This document shows positions 17,547-25,435 of a stretch of 64,000 nucleotides of DNA, one piece after another (the stretch's first letter is position 1; each line of letters begins with the position of its first letter). Made by a program: the position numbers and the translations under genes. The notes beneath the pieces are model-generated. The model ran no database searches. It had not been told where the DNA came from and was given only the letters and a program-made list of their open reading frames with translations. Location: positions 43,785-107,784 of the forward strand of contig JAUHXA010000014.1 in the NCBI GenBank assembly GCA_030427245.1. The letters are read 5' to 3'. This stretch comes from Bacteroidia bacterium (lineage in GTDB: Bacteria > Bacteroidota > Bacteroidia > Chitinophagales > UBA2359).

Positions 17547-18532
17547 TGTGCTTTCTTGTATTGCTTATCATAAGCTGCTGCCTGTTTTAACCACTCTTCA
17601 TGTTCTTTCTTTAAGGGTACTCGCTGACAAATCGCACCAGCTCCTGATGTGGGGTAATTGTTCCAATCCCAAGCATCACCATCCCCGCCATTGTTGCGAA
17701 CATAATAAAAGTGATTTTTATCCTTGTGAAGCCATGAACCTCCACCGTTTAGTGTTGGCCCCTGATGGGTGAATACCATAATGCGGGGCAGTTCTGCAAT
17801 CAATTTACATTCTTCTTCAGTAGGATTGTTGTCGGGTACACTGGAGAAAAAAGCATGAAACTCACTCTTCAAACGCTTTGTTTCTGCCTTTTGGGTTTCG
17901 TGAGACTTCTTGTCTGCCTCCTCAATGTCGTTTAGTTGCTGCAAAATAGGCGTGTCCCCGAGCAATACCTGTGAACCGTAATAACTCACCTTTATTCCTG
18001 CCCTCAACAGGTCTGCTATCGCCCCAACAGCGTAGTACCATCCTCTCACCTCTCTTGTGGAGGTATAGTACCCTGGCATTTGGTCATCCAGCCATTCCAT
18101 CTCTTCCTCGCTTCCGTTATTGTAGGTGCGATGAGAAGAGGAGATGATGTTCCAAATTCCTTTGGGTAGTCGTTGGGTGATAACCAATCCTAAGCCCATC
18201 TTTGATTTGAATTCGACAGCCGTACTACCTCCACGAATGGAAGACTCCAGTATTGTCTCATCTCGAACCCTTCTGTGTTCTTTTGATTCTACAAAATAAC
18301 CATGCACGTTCTCTCCTACTTTTAGGCAGATTTCGGGGTGCTTTATCAGTAGTGTACCTTTTCTTGTCATCTCCAACACCTCCTCTTTTCGCAATCCCGC
18401 TTTTTCCATTGCCTCCGAATTGACGAATGGTTTTTGATTGTAGTTGTACAGATAGCCCTGTGAATCGGAAGCAGCCGAGAAGTATCTTTCTGTACCGTCT
18501 GGCTTGGTGAGGATATATTGATTTGTTTTCAT
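17543..18532 (-). CDS. Uncharacterised protein of the csf-like island
   Basis: A 329-residue soluble protein. It contains a charged coiled segment near residues 205-235 and a Trp/Gly/Asn-rich stretch later (NGGGSWLHKD, then GDAWDWNN). I do not recognise it. It is the first gene of the shortest island operon. Its promoter (18658-18689) is nearly the same sequence as those in front of the GNAT/ibrA/ibrB/csf3 operon and the cas6-like/cysH operon, so it is probably a co-regulated partner of that system. Confidence 0.55.
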   Translation of the reverse strand: MKTNQYILTKPDGTERYFSAASDSQGYLYNYNQKPFVNSEAMEKAGLRKEEVLEMTRKGTLLIKHPEICLKVGENVHGYFVESKEHRRVRDETILESSIRGGSTAVEFKSKMGLGLVITQRLPKGIWNIISSSHRTYNNGSEEEMEWLDDQMPGYYTSTREVRGWYYAVGAIADLLRAGIKVSYYGSQVLLGDTPILQQLNDIEEADKKSHETQKAETKRLKSEFHAFFSSVPDNNPTEEECKLIAELPRIMVFTHQGPTLNGGGSWLHKDKNHFYYVRNNGGDGDAWDWNNYPTSGAGAICQRVPLKKEHEEWLKQAAAYDKQYKKAQ

Positions 18533-18657
18533 TATATGATGTTGTTTTTTTTATTTAAACACTACTTTGGATTCGTAATCCAGTCCTCTTTCATTATACC
18601 CCCTTTCGTAGATTACGCCTGATTTACAAACAAGCGTAAGGCAATATCCGTCAGAAG

Positions 18658-18689
18658 ATATGTTAAGCATTTCTAAAATGCTACGCAAA
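18658..18689 (-). promoter_or_regulatory. Promoter/operator of the 18532 operon (island family)
   Basis: On the minus strand: TTTGC near -33, then a palindromic AGCATTT-TAG-AAATGCT spacer and TAACATAT at the -7 position. The palindrome is perfect here. Near-identical elements occur at 22399-22430 and 25367-25398. Confidence 0.6.
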
Positions 18690-18708
18690 TATTTTTTTAT
18701 AAAAACGC

Positions 18709-19200
18709 TTAAAAAGATAATTTATTTTTGATAGCAGTTAGTTTGCTTCTCGTAACCTCCACTTCGTCAGTGCTTGACAGTCCTTTCTGCATAAGCGTTT
18801 CCCAAAGCATTAGCTGTGTATCAATCCCATCCAAAAGCGTTTGTTGGTTGTCTTGGGTGAGTGTGACAGACTTTGAAGCTTTGCCTGTTACTAGTATGGT
18901 CATTTCTCCGCTTTCAATCTCCACGTTTGCAGCAGATGCTTCTTTCAATAATTCCTGCGCTGCATCCATGATGGCTTGCTGTTCTTGATGACTCAGTGTG
19001 CCAAGGCTAATCTTTGAACTCAACCCTGTACGTTTGGCGGTGCGAGTTTTGTTGGTGTTCCCCGCATGAGGAATGAGGTGTTTTCGCTCAACAAGCAAAT
19101 CATACGCTCGACACAACAAAGTCGTTTTGTTGAGAATCTTTTTTTCGTCACATATAGTCTTCAAAAACTGATATGCGTCTTGTGGTTTAGGCTGCTTCAT
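18709..19200 (-). CDS. Helical protein after csf3-like gene, possible small subunit (Cas11-like)
   Basis: From the ATG at 19200 the product has 163 residues, mostly helical (TLSHQEQQAIMDAAQELLKE). The start overlaps the end of the csf3-like gene by 14 bp, which implies translational coupling. Type IV-B effector loci encode a small helical Cas11-type subunit, and size, position and fold type fit that role. There is no diagnostic motif, so the identity is a hypothesis. Confidence 0.5.
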   Translation of the reverse strand: MKQPKPQDAYQFLKTICDEKKILNKTTLLCRAYDLLVERKHLIPHAGNTNKTRTAKRTGLSSKISLGTLSHQEQQAIMDAAQELLKEASAANVEIESGEMTILVTGKASKSVTLTQDNQQTLLDGIDTQLMLWETLMQKGLSSTDEVEVTRSKLTAIKNKLSF

Positions 19201-20017
19201 AAGATATTGCGTTTTTTGAAAGTTCAGTAAATGGCACGTAGCACTTGTCAATATTTTCGGGTAGCCATGCAGGAGCTGCCCATGAGCGTTGTTGGATTTG
19301 AAATCCATTTCGCCCATACCTATAATTATCCTCCTCATCCAAAACAGACAGTGGCATTGGTCGGAGTAGATGTGAATGAAAATCAACACTGGAGTTTTCT
19401 ATTTCAAAACCACTGACCACTCCCCTACCCTGGCTTCTTCCTTTCTTGCCGATGCTTCGAATATATTTTTTACACAACCGAGACACTTCCGTAGAATCTC
19501 CTTCAAAGTAAAACCACGCCTCACTAATCAGGTGTCGCTCCTGCGGAATATCTACCGCCTTATCTGGTCCTGCATTGGTTCGGTATTTTCGTTTTCTGCC
19601 ATCCGCAGCTATCAAATGTGAGTGCTGCGAGTCGAATTTTTGGCGAGTAGGTTCGATGTAGCTGTGTCCTCCTGGAGCATAAAACATCTGACTGCCATAC
19701 AACCATCCGTCTTTATGCACTTCCAAAGGAAAATCTGTTAGCCTGTTTACTTCCAATCGCCTATATTGAACCTTGCCAATATCATTTTTGTGGATGAGTA
19801 TTTCAATACCATCCATATTAATGGCTATCACAAAGTTTCTTGCTCCTTCCAAAGCTATGCGGTTGAAGTCAATACGAGGCTCGGGCAAATGAGTGCGAGC
19901 CTTTGGAGTATATTGAAGATTGTCTACAAGCCATGCGTAGCCTATTAAGTCCTCCAAAAGTGGAGGGAAGGTGAAGCTTGGAGGCGAGTCGAATTTGAAG
20001 GTTATTTTCTGTGTCAT
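19187..20017 (-). CDS. csf3: Csf3-like (Cas5-type RAMP) protein
   Basis: A 276-residue protein that fits the Csf3/Cas5 group of type IV effector complexes, which cap the 5' end of the guide RNA. Seen: an N-terminal LLEDLIGYAWL stretch typical of the first RAMP helix, a conserved-looking IPQERHLISEAWFYF segment (about residues 157-171), and the glycine-rich loop SIGKKGRSQGRGVVSGFEIE (188-207) expected at the end of a RAMP ferredoxin fold. It is preceded by the ibrB-like gene and coupled to the helical gene downstream. Other RAMP proteins such as Csm4 or Cmr3 have similar loops, so the subfamily call rests on context with Csf1- and Csf2-like genes. Confidence 0.6.
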   Translation of the reverse strand: MTQKITFKFDSPPSFTFPPLLEDLIGYAWLVDNLQYTPKARTHLPEPRIDFNRIALEGARNFVIAINMDGIEILIHKNDIGKVQYRRLEVNRLTDFPLEVHKDGWLYGSQMFYAPGGHSYIEPTRQKFDSQHSHLIAADGRKRKYRTNAGPDKAVDIPQERHLISEAWFYFEGDSTEVSRLCKKYIRSIGKKGRSQGRGVVSGFEIENSSVDFHSHLLRPMPLSVLDEEDNYRYGRNGFQIQQRSWAAPAWLPENIDKCYVPFTELSKNAISYEAA

Positions 20018-20041
20018 AATTTAAAAGCGATTAAAAATGTT

Positions 20042-20725
20042 CTATTCCCAAGCGGGAGAATATTCGTGATCTTGAAACAATCCAGAAACTCCCAATCCCA
20101 CAAAAACTTTCAGTCTGGTTACCTCATCGGTTTTCATGCCAATCTCCTTCCCTATTTTCTCATCATCCCATCCAAGTTCCACCATATCCTTCACAAGTTC
20201 GGCAGTAGAACCTGCTCCATGTTTCCCTCTTGCGAGGTTGTGTCGCATAGTGGATGCCCTTCGGTCTTTTTCGTCATAGTTCTCTGCCTTGATTAAAGTA
20301 ATAGGGAGATAGCCGTGCAGGCGTTTTTTTATGGAGGAAACTTCTTTTCCTGTTCGGGTCCTATGAAAACCGTCCACAACTTCCTTTGCCATCAACTTTA
20401 CCATTGATGTTAGCTCTCGCCAGCCGCTCCACCTAAATTTTGGATAAGTCACTACTGGCATAGTAAATCCGTCTTTGTTCACGCTATGCTTCAGTAGTTT
20501 CATTTCAGGAGGAGCTACTGTGTTGGGATTCCAATCATTCGGAACAACAGTTTCGTTTTTGACCCACAATACACAATCAACAGGCTCTCCTTTGAATGGA
20601 GATTTTTCATGCAATGCCAATCTGATAGCATTGATGGTATCGACCTTTTCTTCTAAAGAAAGATGCTCCAATCCTTCAAAAATCTTTGCCGCATCCTCCA
20701 CTATATTTTGTCCAAATAAACTCAT
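20042..20725 (-). CDS. ibrB: ParB/Srx-fold protein, IbrB-like
   Basis: A 227-residue protein with the ParB/sulfiredoxin nucleotide-binding signature VVDGFHRTRTGKE (around residue 115) and a C-terminal helix-turn-helix (LGWDDEKIGKEIGMKTDEV). Its ATG overlaps the stop of the PAPS-reductase-like gene by 4 bp. That pair, a DUF3440 PAPS reductase followed by a ParB-like protein, is the IbrA/IbrB arrangement known from phages and genomic islands, where it is linked to gene regulation. Here it is inserted directly before the csf3-like gene, so it may serve the same system. It is not a partition ParB: the partition gene is at 44 kb. Confidence 0.75.
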   Translation of the reverse strand: MSLFGQNIVEDAAKIFEGLEHLSLEEKVDTINAIRLALHEKSPFKGEPVDCVLWVKNETVVPNDWNPNTVAPPEMKLLKHSVNKDGFTMPVVTYPKFRWSGWRELTSMVKLMAKEVVDGFHRTRTGKEVSSIKKRLHGYLPITLIKAENYDEKDRRASTMRHNLARGKHGAGSTAELVKDMVELGWDDEKIGKEIGMKTDEVTRLKVFVGLGVSGLFQDHEYSPAWE

Positions 20726-21948
20726 TGTCCCAACTCTCTTTTAAGTTTTACAAAATCGGTAAAGTCGTTTTTATTGACCTTAAACCGCAATCTTTCACAC
20801 CAAAAATCATTCTGTAAAATAGTCTTGGCGACCATTCTCCAGCTACCACCATTCCCGCTCGCTTCTTCTTTCGGGGTGTCTTCATCAAGCAAATCCTCCC
20901 AATCTAAATTTTTTCTAAACCATTCTACGAATACCGTAATGCGCCTTTCGTAGTTGGCTCTTGTGTGAGGAGGCATGACACTCAGCAAGAGTTTGACATA
21001 TCGCTTCCAAGTGTAGCTTTCTGGCTTGTCTATCTTGCGCCAATCAAACATTTCGCTCCGTCCCCATCGTGCTGCAAAATTACAGCCCTCTACACGTTCA
21101 ACCATCCGCTTCCATGTTTCAGGTTCAATGGCATGATAAATATGAATATTTCGCCTTGCAGTATAGCCATAAGGTTCGCATATCCGCATATCGCTTAAAG
21201 TAAGGCCATGTTGATAGTAAGTGTCGTAAATCTTGTTGTATGGAACTTGATAATCCGAAATGTACTTCCAAACGTCCTCCACCTTCCAGTCATATATTGG
21301 CATGGCATTATAGACGTTCTCTTCGTTGGCCTTCATGTAGTTTAGCCATTTCTGTCCCTTGTACTTTACTTTGTTTTTTGTGGCTCTAATACCAAGGTAT
21401 CGGCTATAACTCTCTTGGGTGCGAAGACCCAATACGCTCGCCATTTTTTCGGCATTATGAGTACGTGCATACCAATCGGCAAACTTCACCACGAAGTCCT
21501 CAAAGCTCATACCATACTCATAGAAATCAAAATAGTCGTAGTCGCTAATAACCCCTTCATAAGCAGGAAGTGGGCGAACCCACATTTCTTTTTTGTTTTC
21601 ATTCCAAGCCGTCCAGACTGGGTCGACATACGACACACAGTTATTCGTAGAAATCGGCAGGCATATCCACCACGGCTTTATTTCGGGGTCACCAATAAGC
21701 GTTCTTGTAACGTGGTCAATAGTGACCTTGTATTGTGCTTCCCAATCTAAGAAGAATACATTTAGGGGGAGTTTACCCGCTTTCCTTGCCGCTTCTTTAG
21801 CAAGGTGCAATAAAACCGTACTGTCTTTTCCTCCACTGAACGATACAACTACATGCTCAAACTCTTCAAACAAGAAGTCATATCTATTACGAGCAGCTTC
21901 CAGTACGCTCATTCCCAGCAGAGTCCTCTTTGCTTTTTTCTTAGGCAT
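20722..21948 (-). CDS. ibrA: PAPS-reductase-family protein (DUF3440), IbrA-like
   Basis: A 408-residue protein with the PP-loop SFSGGKDS (residues 36-43) that binds ATP or PAPS and the FLDWEAQY segment typical of DUF3440/IbrA proteins. Length matches the family. It overlaps the GNAT gene upstream by 8 bp and the IbrB-like gene downstream by 4 bp, so the three are coupled. Members adenylate or sulfur-modify a substrate that is not established. Together with the second, shorter CysH-like protein at 22458 the island carries two PP-loop enzymes. CysH-like genes are a known companion of type IV-B loci. Confidence 0.85.
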   Translation of the reverse strand: MPKKKAKRTLLGMSVLEAARNRYDFLFEEFEHVVVSFSGGKDSTVLLHLAKEAARKAGKLPLNVFFLDWEAQYKVTIDHVTRTLIGDPEIKPWWICLPISTNNCVSYVDPVWTAWNENKKEMWVRPLPAYEGVISDYDYFDFYEYGMSFEDFVVKFADWYARTHNAEKMASVLGLRTQESYSRYLGIRATKNKVKYKGQKWLNYMKANEENVYNAMPIYDWKVEDVWKYISDYQVPYNKIYDTYYQHGLTLSDMRICEPYGYTARRNIHIYHAIEPETWKRMVERVEGCNFAARWGRSEMFDWRKIDKPESYTWKRYVKLLLSVMPPHTRANYERRITVFVEWFRKNLDWEDLLDEDTPKEEASGNGGSWRMVAKTILQNDFWCERLRFKVNKNDFTDFVKLKRELGQ

Positions 21949-22369
21949 TCTCTGAGAGATTTAATTCTACTTTTTTGAATTTAACCCATTCTTTTACTAC
22001 TTCAAACCCAGCCTCCTCAAATGCTTTTGCATCTCGAATCAAAGGGACTGCCTTTGCTACTCTTGCGGATGTTCTCCCTTTGATACTTTTGATGCACATG
22101 TTGATGAGTTTTTTACAAACCCCCTTCCCTCTATGTGCAGGAAGGATATATTGGTTTTCAATATTCGCCACTCCTGTATTGGTGATGGAGTAGGCGATAA
22201 ACCCCATGACCTTATTATTCTCGCCAACAACCACCAACCACGTCATGTTGTCGTTGGTAAGTAGAGGATAGCCCAATTCTTTATATACCTCATCACTGCA
22301 CAAATACGGTGCAAGTAATGGATAAAATTGTCGGCTGTCTTGTTTGGAATTCAATGCCATTGTGTTCAT
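21941..22369 (-). CDS. GNAT-family N-acetyltransferase
   Basis: A 142-residue protein with the GNAT acetyl-CoA site ILPAHRGKGVCKKLINMCI (Q/R-x-x-G-x-G/A type) preceded by the beta-strand IENQY. The substrate is unknown. First gene of the operon GNAT-ibrA-ibrB-csf3-small subunit. Its promoter at 22399-22430 belongs to the island family. Confidence 0.85.
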   Translation of the reverse strand: MNTMALNSKQDSRQFYPLLAPYLCSDEVYKELGYPLLTNDNMTWLVVVGENNKVMGFIAYSITNTGVANIENQYILPAHRGKGVCKKLINMCIKSIKGRTSARVAKAVPLIRDAKAFEEAGFEVVKEWVKFKKVELNLSENA

Positions 22370-22398
22370 AGTAAAAGCGGTTTAATTGTTTCGTATCG

Positions 22399-22430
22399 CA
22401 AAGTTAAGCATTTTTAAAATACTGTGCAAA
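22399..22430 (-). promoter_or_regulatory. Promoter/operator of the GNAT-ibrAB-csf3 operon (island family)
   Basis: On the minus strand TTTGCA near -33 and TAACTTTG at -7 (a good TAnnTTTG match), with AGTATTT and AAATGCT half-sites between them. The start of the GNAT gene lies 30 bp downstream. Confidence 0.65.
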
Positions 22431-22457
22431 TATATTTTTATAAAAATGATTAATTGA

Positions 22458-23174
22458 CTAAGAATAATGCCTAATCTCTGGCATTATCAAAATAATCTCG
22501 TTGTAAGCATTAGGGTTTCTGCGTTTCAATGACTCAATGCCTCTTTGTTCTACAGCATCATGAATCCAAGAAGATGTGCGCTGAGTGAGATTGTCTTGGT
22601 AAGCATCCAACAGTTTGAGATTGTGATGATACGCATAAATGCGTATTTCAAGATTTGTCCATTGAGCCATAGGACAACAACGATACATCCCTTTCCTGCG
22701 TCCCGTTTTGTACTGCATGATGAAAGAACCGAGTCTATTGTTTTGAGGTAGAGTAAGAGATATTTTGCGCTTTCGGCTTTCTTCAATCCTGATTCCCATA
22801 AAAACCCCATCAAAAGAACCGAAAAAAGCATCTTGAGTAAAGGCAACTTCTGGAGCATCTTTGTATATCCACCAGTCGAAATTACAATCTTCTATTGCAG
22901 TACTGTGGACTATAGCGAGATTGATGTTATATACCCTTTTATAATAATCAAATAATTCGGTATAGTTATGAAGCAAAAGAGATTCCCTGCTTTGAAGAAA
23001 CAAACAAGGAATCTCTGGATATTGTCTTCTCACCAAATCGTACATCACCAAACTATCCTTTCCGAAGCTCAGTGCGAGGTAAGGATTGGAAGACAGTGAG
23101 AGCATTTGTTCGATGATTCGATTGCTCTGGTCTATCTTTTGTTGGATAAGTGATATGTTGGTGAGGTGGAGCAT
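22458..23174 (-). CDS. cysH: CysH-like PAPS reductase family protein
   Basis: A 238-residue PP-loop protein: SFGKDS at residues 36-41, MGIRIEESRKRK near residue 128, and a CCPMAQW motif near residue 163, as in CysH/DndC-like sulfotransfer enzymes. It closes the operon that contains the Cas6-like gene and starts 27 bp after it. Type IV-B CRISPR loci typically carry such a gene (cysH), whose role there is not resolved. Compared with housekeeping CysH, the C-terminal catalytic Cys of assimilatory reductases is not obvious, so it is probably not a sulfate-assimilation enzyme. Confidence 0.8.
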   Translation of the reverse strand: MLHLTNISLIQQKIDQSNRIIEQMLSLSSNPYLALSFGKDSLVMYDLVRRQYPEIPCLFLQSRESLLLHNYTELFDYYKRVYNINLAIVHSTAIEDCNFDWWIYKDAPEVAFTQDAFFGSFDGVFMGIRIEESRKRKISLTLPQNNRLGSFIMQYKTGRRKGMYRCCPMAQWTNLEIRIYAYHHNLKLLDAYQDNLTQRTSSWIHDAVEQRGIESLKRRNPNAYNEIILIMPEIRHYS

Positions 23175-23201
23175 TAGGCTTATGATGTTTTCTGAAAACT
23201 T

Positions 23202-23945
23202 TTAGCGAGAATCTTTTAAAGCCAAATACCCGTTCCCCATTGCGGTCGAGTTGCCGATGCCTGCAAAATAACAAGAGTCCATTACGGTTGAATCTCCTAC
23301 GATACTCAAAGAAAAATTATGGAACTTCATAATTTCTTTGCTCTCTTTTTTCAGTGCGTATTTTGCAACGAAAATAGGTTCGTCAATTATAAGACGAACA
23401 GACTTTGGGTATTGCTGACATTTCCTAAAAATGGATTCAGCCAATTCTTTTTCATATATAGTAGTCGTCCTCACTGGATGTATTCCTTGCATTTCTGATG
23501 AATACAAATGTATTCCATAGAAATTTGGACGGAATACAGCCGTATATATTTTGTTTCTACGGAACATTGTAGAAGTATCAGCTACTTCTACGTACTTCGC
23601 ATAAAAATCAAATCCATTTATACTCAAATAAGAGCCTTTGCACTTTGAAAGGAATAACTCAAATATATCTTGATCATTAAACCGAAAAGTAGTTTCGAAC
23701 AATGCTTTTTTAGATAAAACATACTCTTTATTATTTTTCTGAACCCCTACAATGTGTTTAGGCTCAGAAAAGCACCACTGCGAAGCTTCTTTACTTTCGT
23801 GGAACAACGAAGCTTGAAGGCTGTTGTTTTTGTTCATTGCGCTATAGACAAAAGCACCCATAGGGTATGGGTAATCGTATCGGTGAAACGCAGCATGAGG
23901 ATGCTTTTTTCTAAGCTCGAAGGTCACTTTTACAATCCCTGCCAT
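23202..23945 (-). CDS. Cas6-like RAMP endoribonuclease candidate
   Basis: From the ATG at 23945 the product has 247 residues. The N-terminal part shows the Cas6 pattern of PYPMGAFVYSA, LFHES (47-51) and a following F-S motif (CFSEPK, 58-63). The C-terminus ends with the glycine-rich loop AGIGNSTAMGNGYL (228-241), the hallmark of Cas6. His residues at 15, 17, 21 and 49 could serve catalysis. Cas6 cuts precursor crRNA within its repeat hairpins, yet no array is visible in this window. The start at 23945 leaves 13 bp to the previous gene; an earlier in-frame ATG at 23990 would overlap it. Confidence 0.55.
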   Translation of the reverse strand: MAGIVKVTFELRKKHPHAAFHRYDYPYPMGAFVYSAMNKNNSLQASLFHESKEASQWCFSEPKHIVGVQKNNKEYVLSKKALFETTFRFNDQDIFELFLSKCKGSYLSINGFDFYAKYVEVADTSTMFRRNKIYTAVFRPNFYGIHLYSSEMQGIHPVRTTTIYEKELAESIFRKCQQYPKSVRLIIDEPIFVAKYALKKESKEIMKFHNFSLSIVGDSTVMDSCYFAGIGNSTAMGNGYLALKDSR

Positions 23946-23958
23946 TTTATTATTTTTT

Positions 23959-24477
23959 TTACCTCTTAGGCAGTCGTTGTCGCCTACCATTTACGAGGTT
24001 TGTTTCGTATTTAAAACCAGTACTAACAGAGGAGTCTTTTCTTTTTTGCGGGCTTGCCGCAAAATCAATTAAAGAACTTAGCGTGTCTTTTATTTCTTCT
24101 TGTGATAATTCAGCGACTTCTTCTGAATAAATATAGTCGCTATCTCCTTCGTAGGCGGAATAACTGCAGGAGAACTCTCCATTTACTTTATAATACGCAC
24201 CTCGCCCCTTAATAGTCCATGTAGCTACTCCTGAATCTATGTTCTCCCATTCTAATTCGGCAAAGGCTTTTATCGCCCCCTCTTCTCCTCCGCAATGATA
24301 CGGAGTTTCTTTAAAGAAAGACGAGAGGTGCAAATGTACTTCGTCATACTCTATATTTTCATTATGCTGATTATAATAAATGTGGTGACAAGGATTATTT
24401 ATAACATGTAAAAATAAATCCTTTAGTACTTTATTTAATTTATGTTTTTTCATTATTCTATGTTTTAAAAGATTCAA
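23959..24477 (-). CDS. Uncharacterised protein of the csf-like island
   Basis: A 172-residue protein (164 if the second ATG at 24453 is used). The middle part is beta-rich and has many aromatic residues (GEFSCSYSAYEGDSDYIYSE). No recognised motif. It lies between a 258-residue unknown gene and the Cas6-like gene in the same operon, so it may be a subunit or accessory factor. Confidence 0.5.
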   Translation of the reverse strand: MNLLKHRIMKKHKLNKVLKDLFLHVINNPCHHIYYNQHNENIEYDEVHLHLSSFFKETPYHCGGEEGAIKAFAELEWENIDSGVATWTIKGRGAYYKVNGEFSCSYSAYEGDSDYIYSEEVAELSQEEIKDTLSSLIDFAASPQKRKDSSVSTGFKYETNLVNGRRQRLPKR

Positions 24478-24517
24478 TAATTAATTACGTGGAAAAACAC
24501 TGTTGCGTAGCCTGCTT

Positions 24518-25294
24518 TTATGTGACCTTTCTTCTTCCTCTTCTTGACCTGAATATCTTTTTATCAGGGTATAACCCCTTAATCAATTCAATTATATCTT
24601 CGCCGAATTTGTCTTTTGCTTCTTGCATAGAAATGAAGCTTCCTATGCTGTCGACGGTTTCTTCTTCCATGATTCTGACACCGCATCCATCATAGAACAT
24701 TTCCCTATTTTGGTTGTAAGGGAAATAGAATTTTTCGTCAGTAGGGTTTAGAAGATTACAGAGATCGCACTCTACTAACTCGAAGTCAAAATTTTGTATT
24801 GCAGCTTCCGCTTTTTTGTGGTCAAAATAGTCTTTATTCATCGGAAAGGAACTGTAAATTTCTCTGTAAGTAGCATCAAATACGGATAAACATTCAATTT
24901 GCTCTCCTAATCCGTTTTCTTGTGTAGTAGTTGTTTTATACACAAGTCTACCTTGTGCAAACCACGCCAATCTCAAGGCGCTCCCTTCTGTTATTGTCGC
25001 ACACAAATAATGCGTCTCTGTCTGAAACTCTCCGACATTTCGTAGCGTTTTTACAATGCGCCAAAGAGCATTGATGGCTGAATTTGCAGCCTGGTGGATG
25101 TGTAAAGAAACTCCTATTTCTTGAAATGCAATAGAGGTACAATTTGAAGCGAGGTATTCGGCTTCATAGCTTGGGAGCACTTTTAGCAGTTCATATTTCG
25201 GATTCAACGCTACACCTTGATAGGTGTAGTCGTCAATTTTTTGCACTACCACGATGTTGCCTCCTTTGGTCAAATAAGTTTTAAAATGTTCCAT
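24518..25294 (-). CDS. Uncharacterised protein heading the cas6-like/cysH operon
   Basis: A 258-residue soluble protein with two Cys in VECDLCNLL and a basic C-terminus (KKIFRSRRGRRKVT) that could bind nucleic acid. I do not recognise it. Its promoter (25367-25398) is one of three matching island promoters. Being first in the operon and adjacent to the csf2-like gene, it is a good candidate for an unrecognised component of the system. Confidence 0.5.
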   Translation of the reverse strand: MEHFKTYLTKGGNIVVVQKIDDYTYQGVALNPKYELLKVLPSYEAEYLASNCTSIAFQEIGVSLHIHQAANSAINALWRIVKTLRNVGEFQTETHYLCATITEGSALRLAWFAQGRLVYKTTTTQENGLGEQIECLSVFDATYREIYSSFPMNKDYFDHKKAEAAIQNFDFELVECDLCNLLNPTDEKFYFPYNQNREMFYDGCGVRIMEEETVDSIGSFISMQEAKDKFGEDIIELIKGLYPDKKIFRSRRGRRKVT

Positions 25295-25366
25295 TTTATC
25301 ATTTGCGTACTTTTATCTTTCAGATAAGGCTTCTGCATTCCTTTTGTTGTTAAATAATTACAATAG

Positions 25367-25398
25367 CAAAGTTAAGCATTTCTAAAATACTACGCAAA
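25367..25398 (-). promoter_or_regulatory. Promoter/operator of the cas6-like/cysH operon (island family)
   Basis: On the minus strand TTTGCG near -33 and TAACTTTG at -7, with the inverted half-sites AGTATTT and AAATGCT between. Nearly the same sequence as 22399-22430 and 18658-18689. Confidence 0.65.
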
Positions 25399-25435
25399 TA
25401 TATTTTTACAAAAAGGCTTAAACTATGAAAATAAT

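Noticed and set aside
20042..20725. Plasmid partition ParB
   Set aside because: The ParB/Srx motif is present, but the gene is coupled to a DUF3440 PAPS reductase in IbrAB style, and the ParA with its own partner is at 44 kb.
18658..25398. Dispersed CRISPR repeats (about 32 bp near-identical units at 18658, 22399 and 25367)
   Set aside because: The units are 3-4 kb apart and each sits at a promoter position in front of a gene; there is no spacer pattern.
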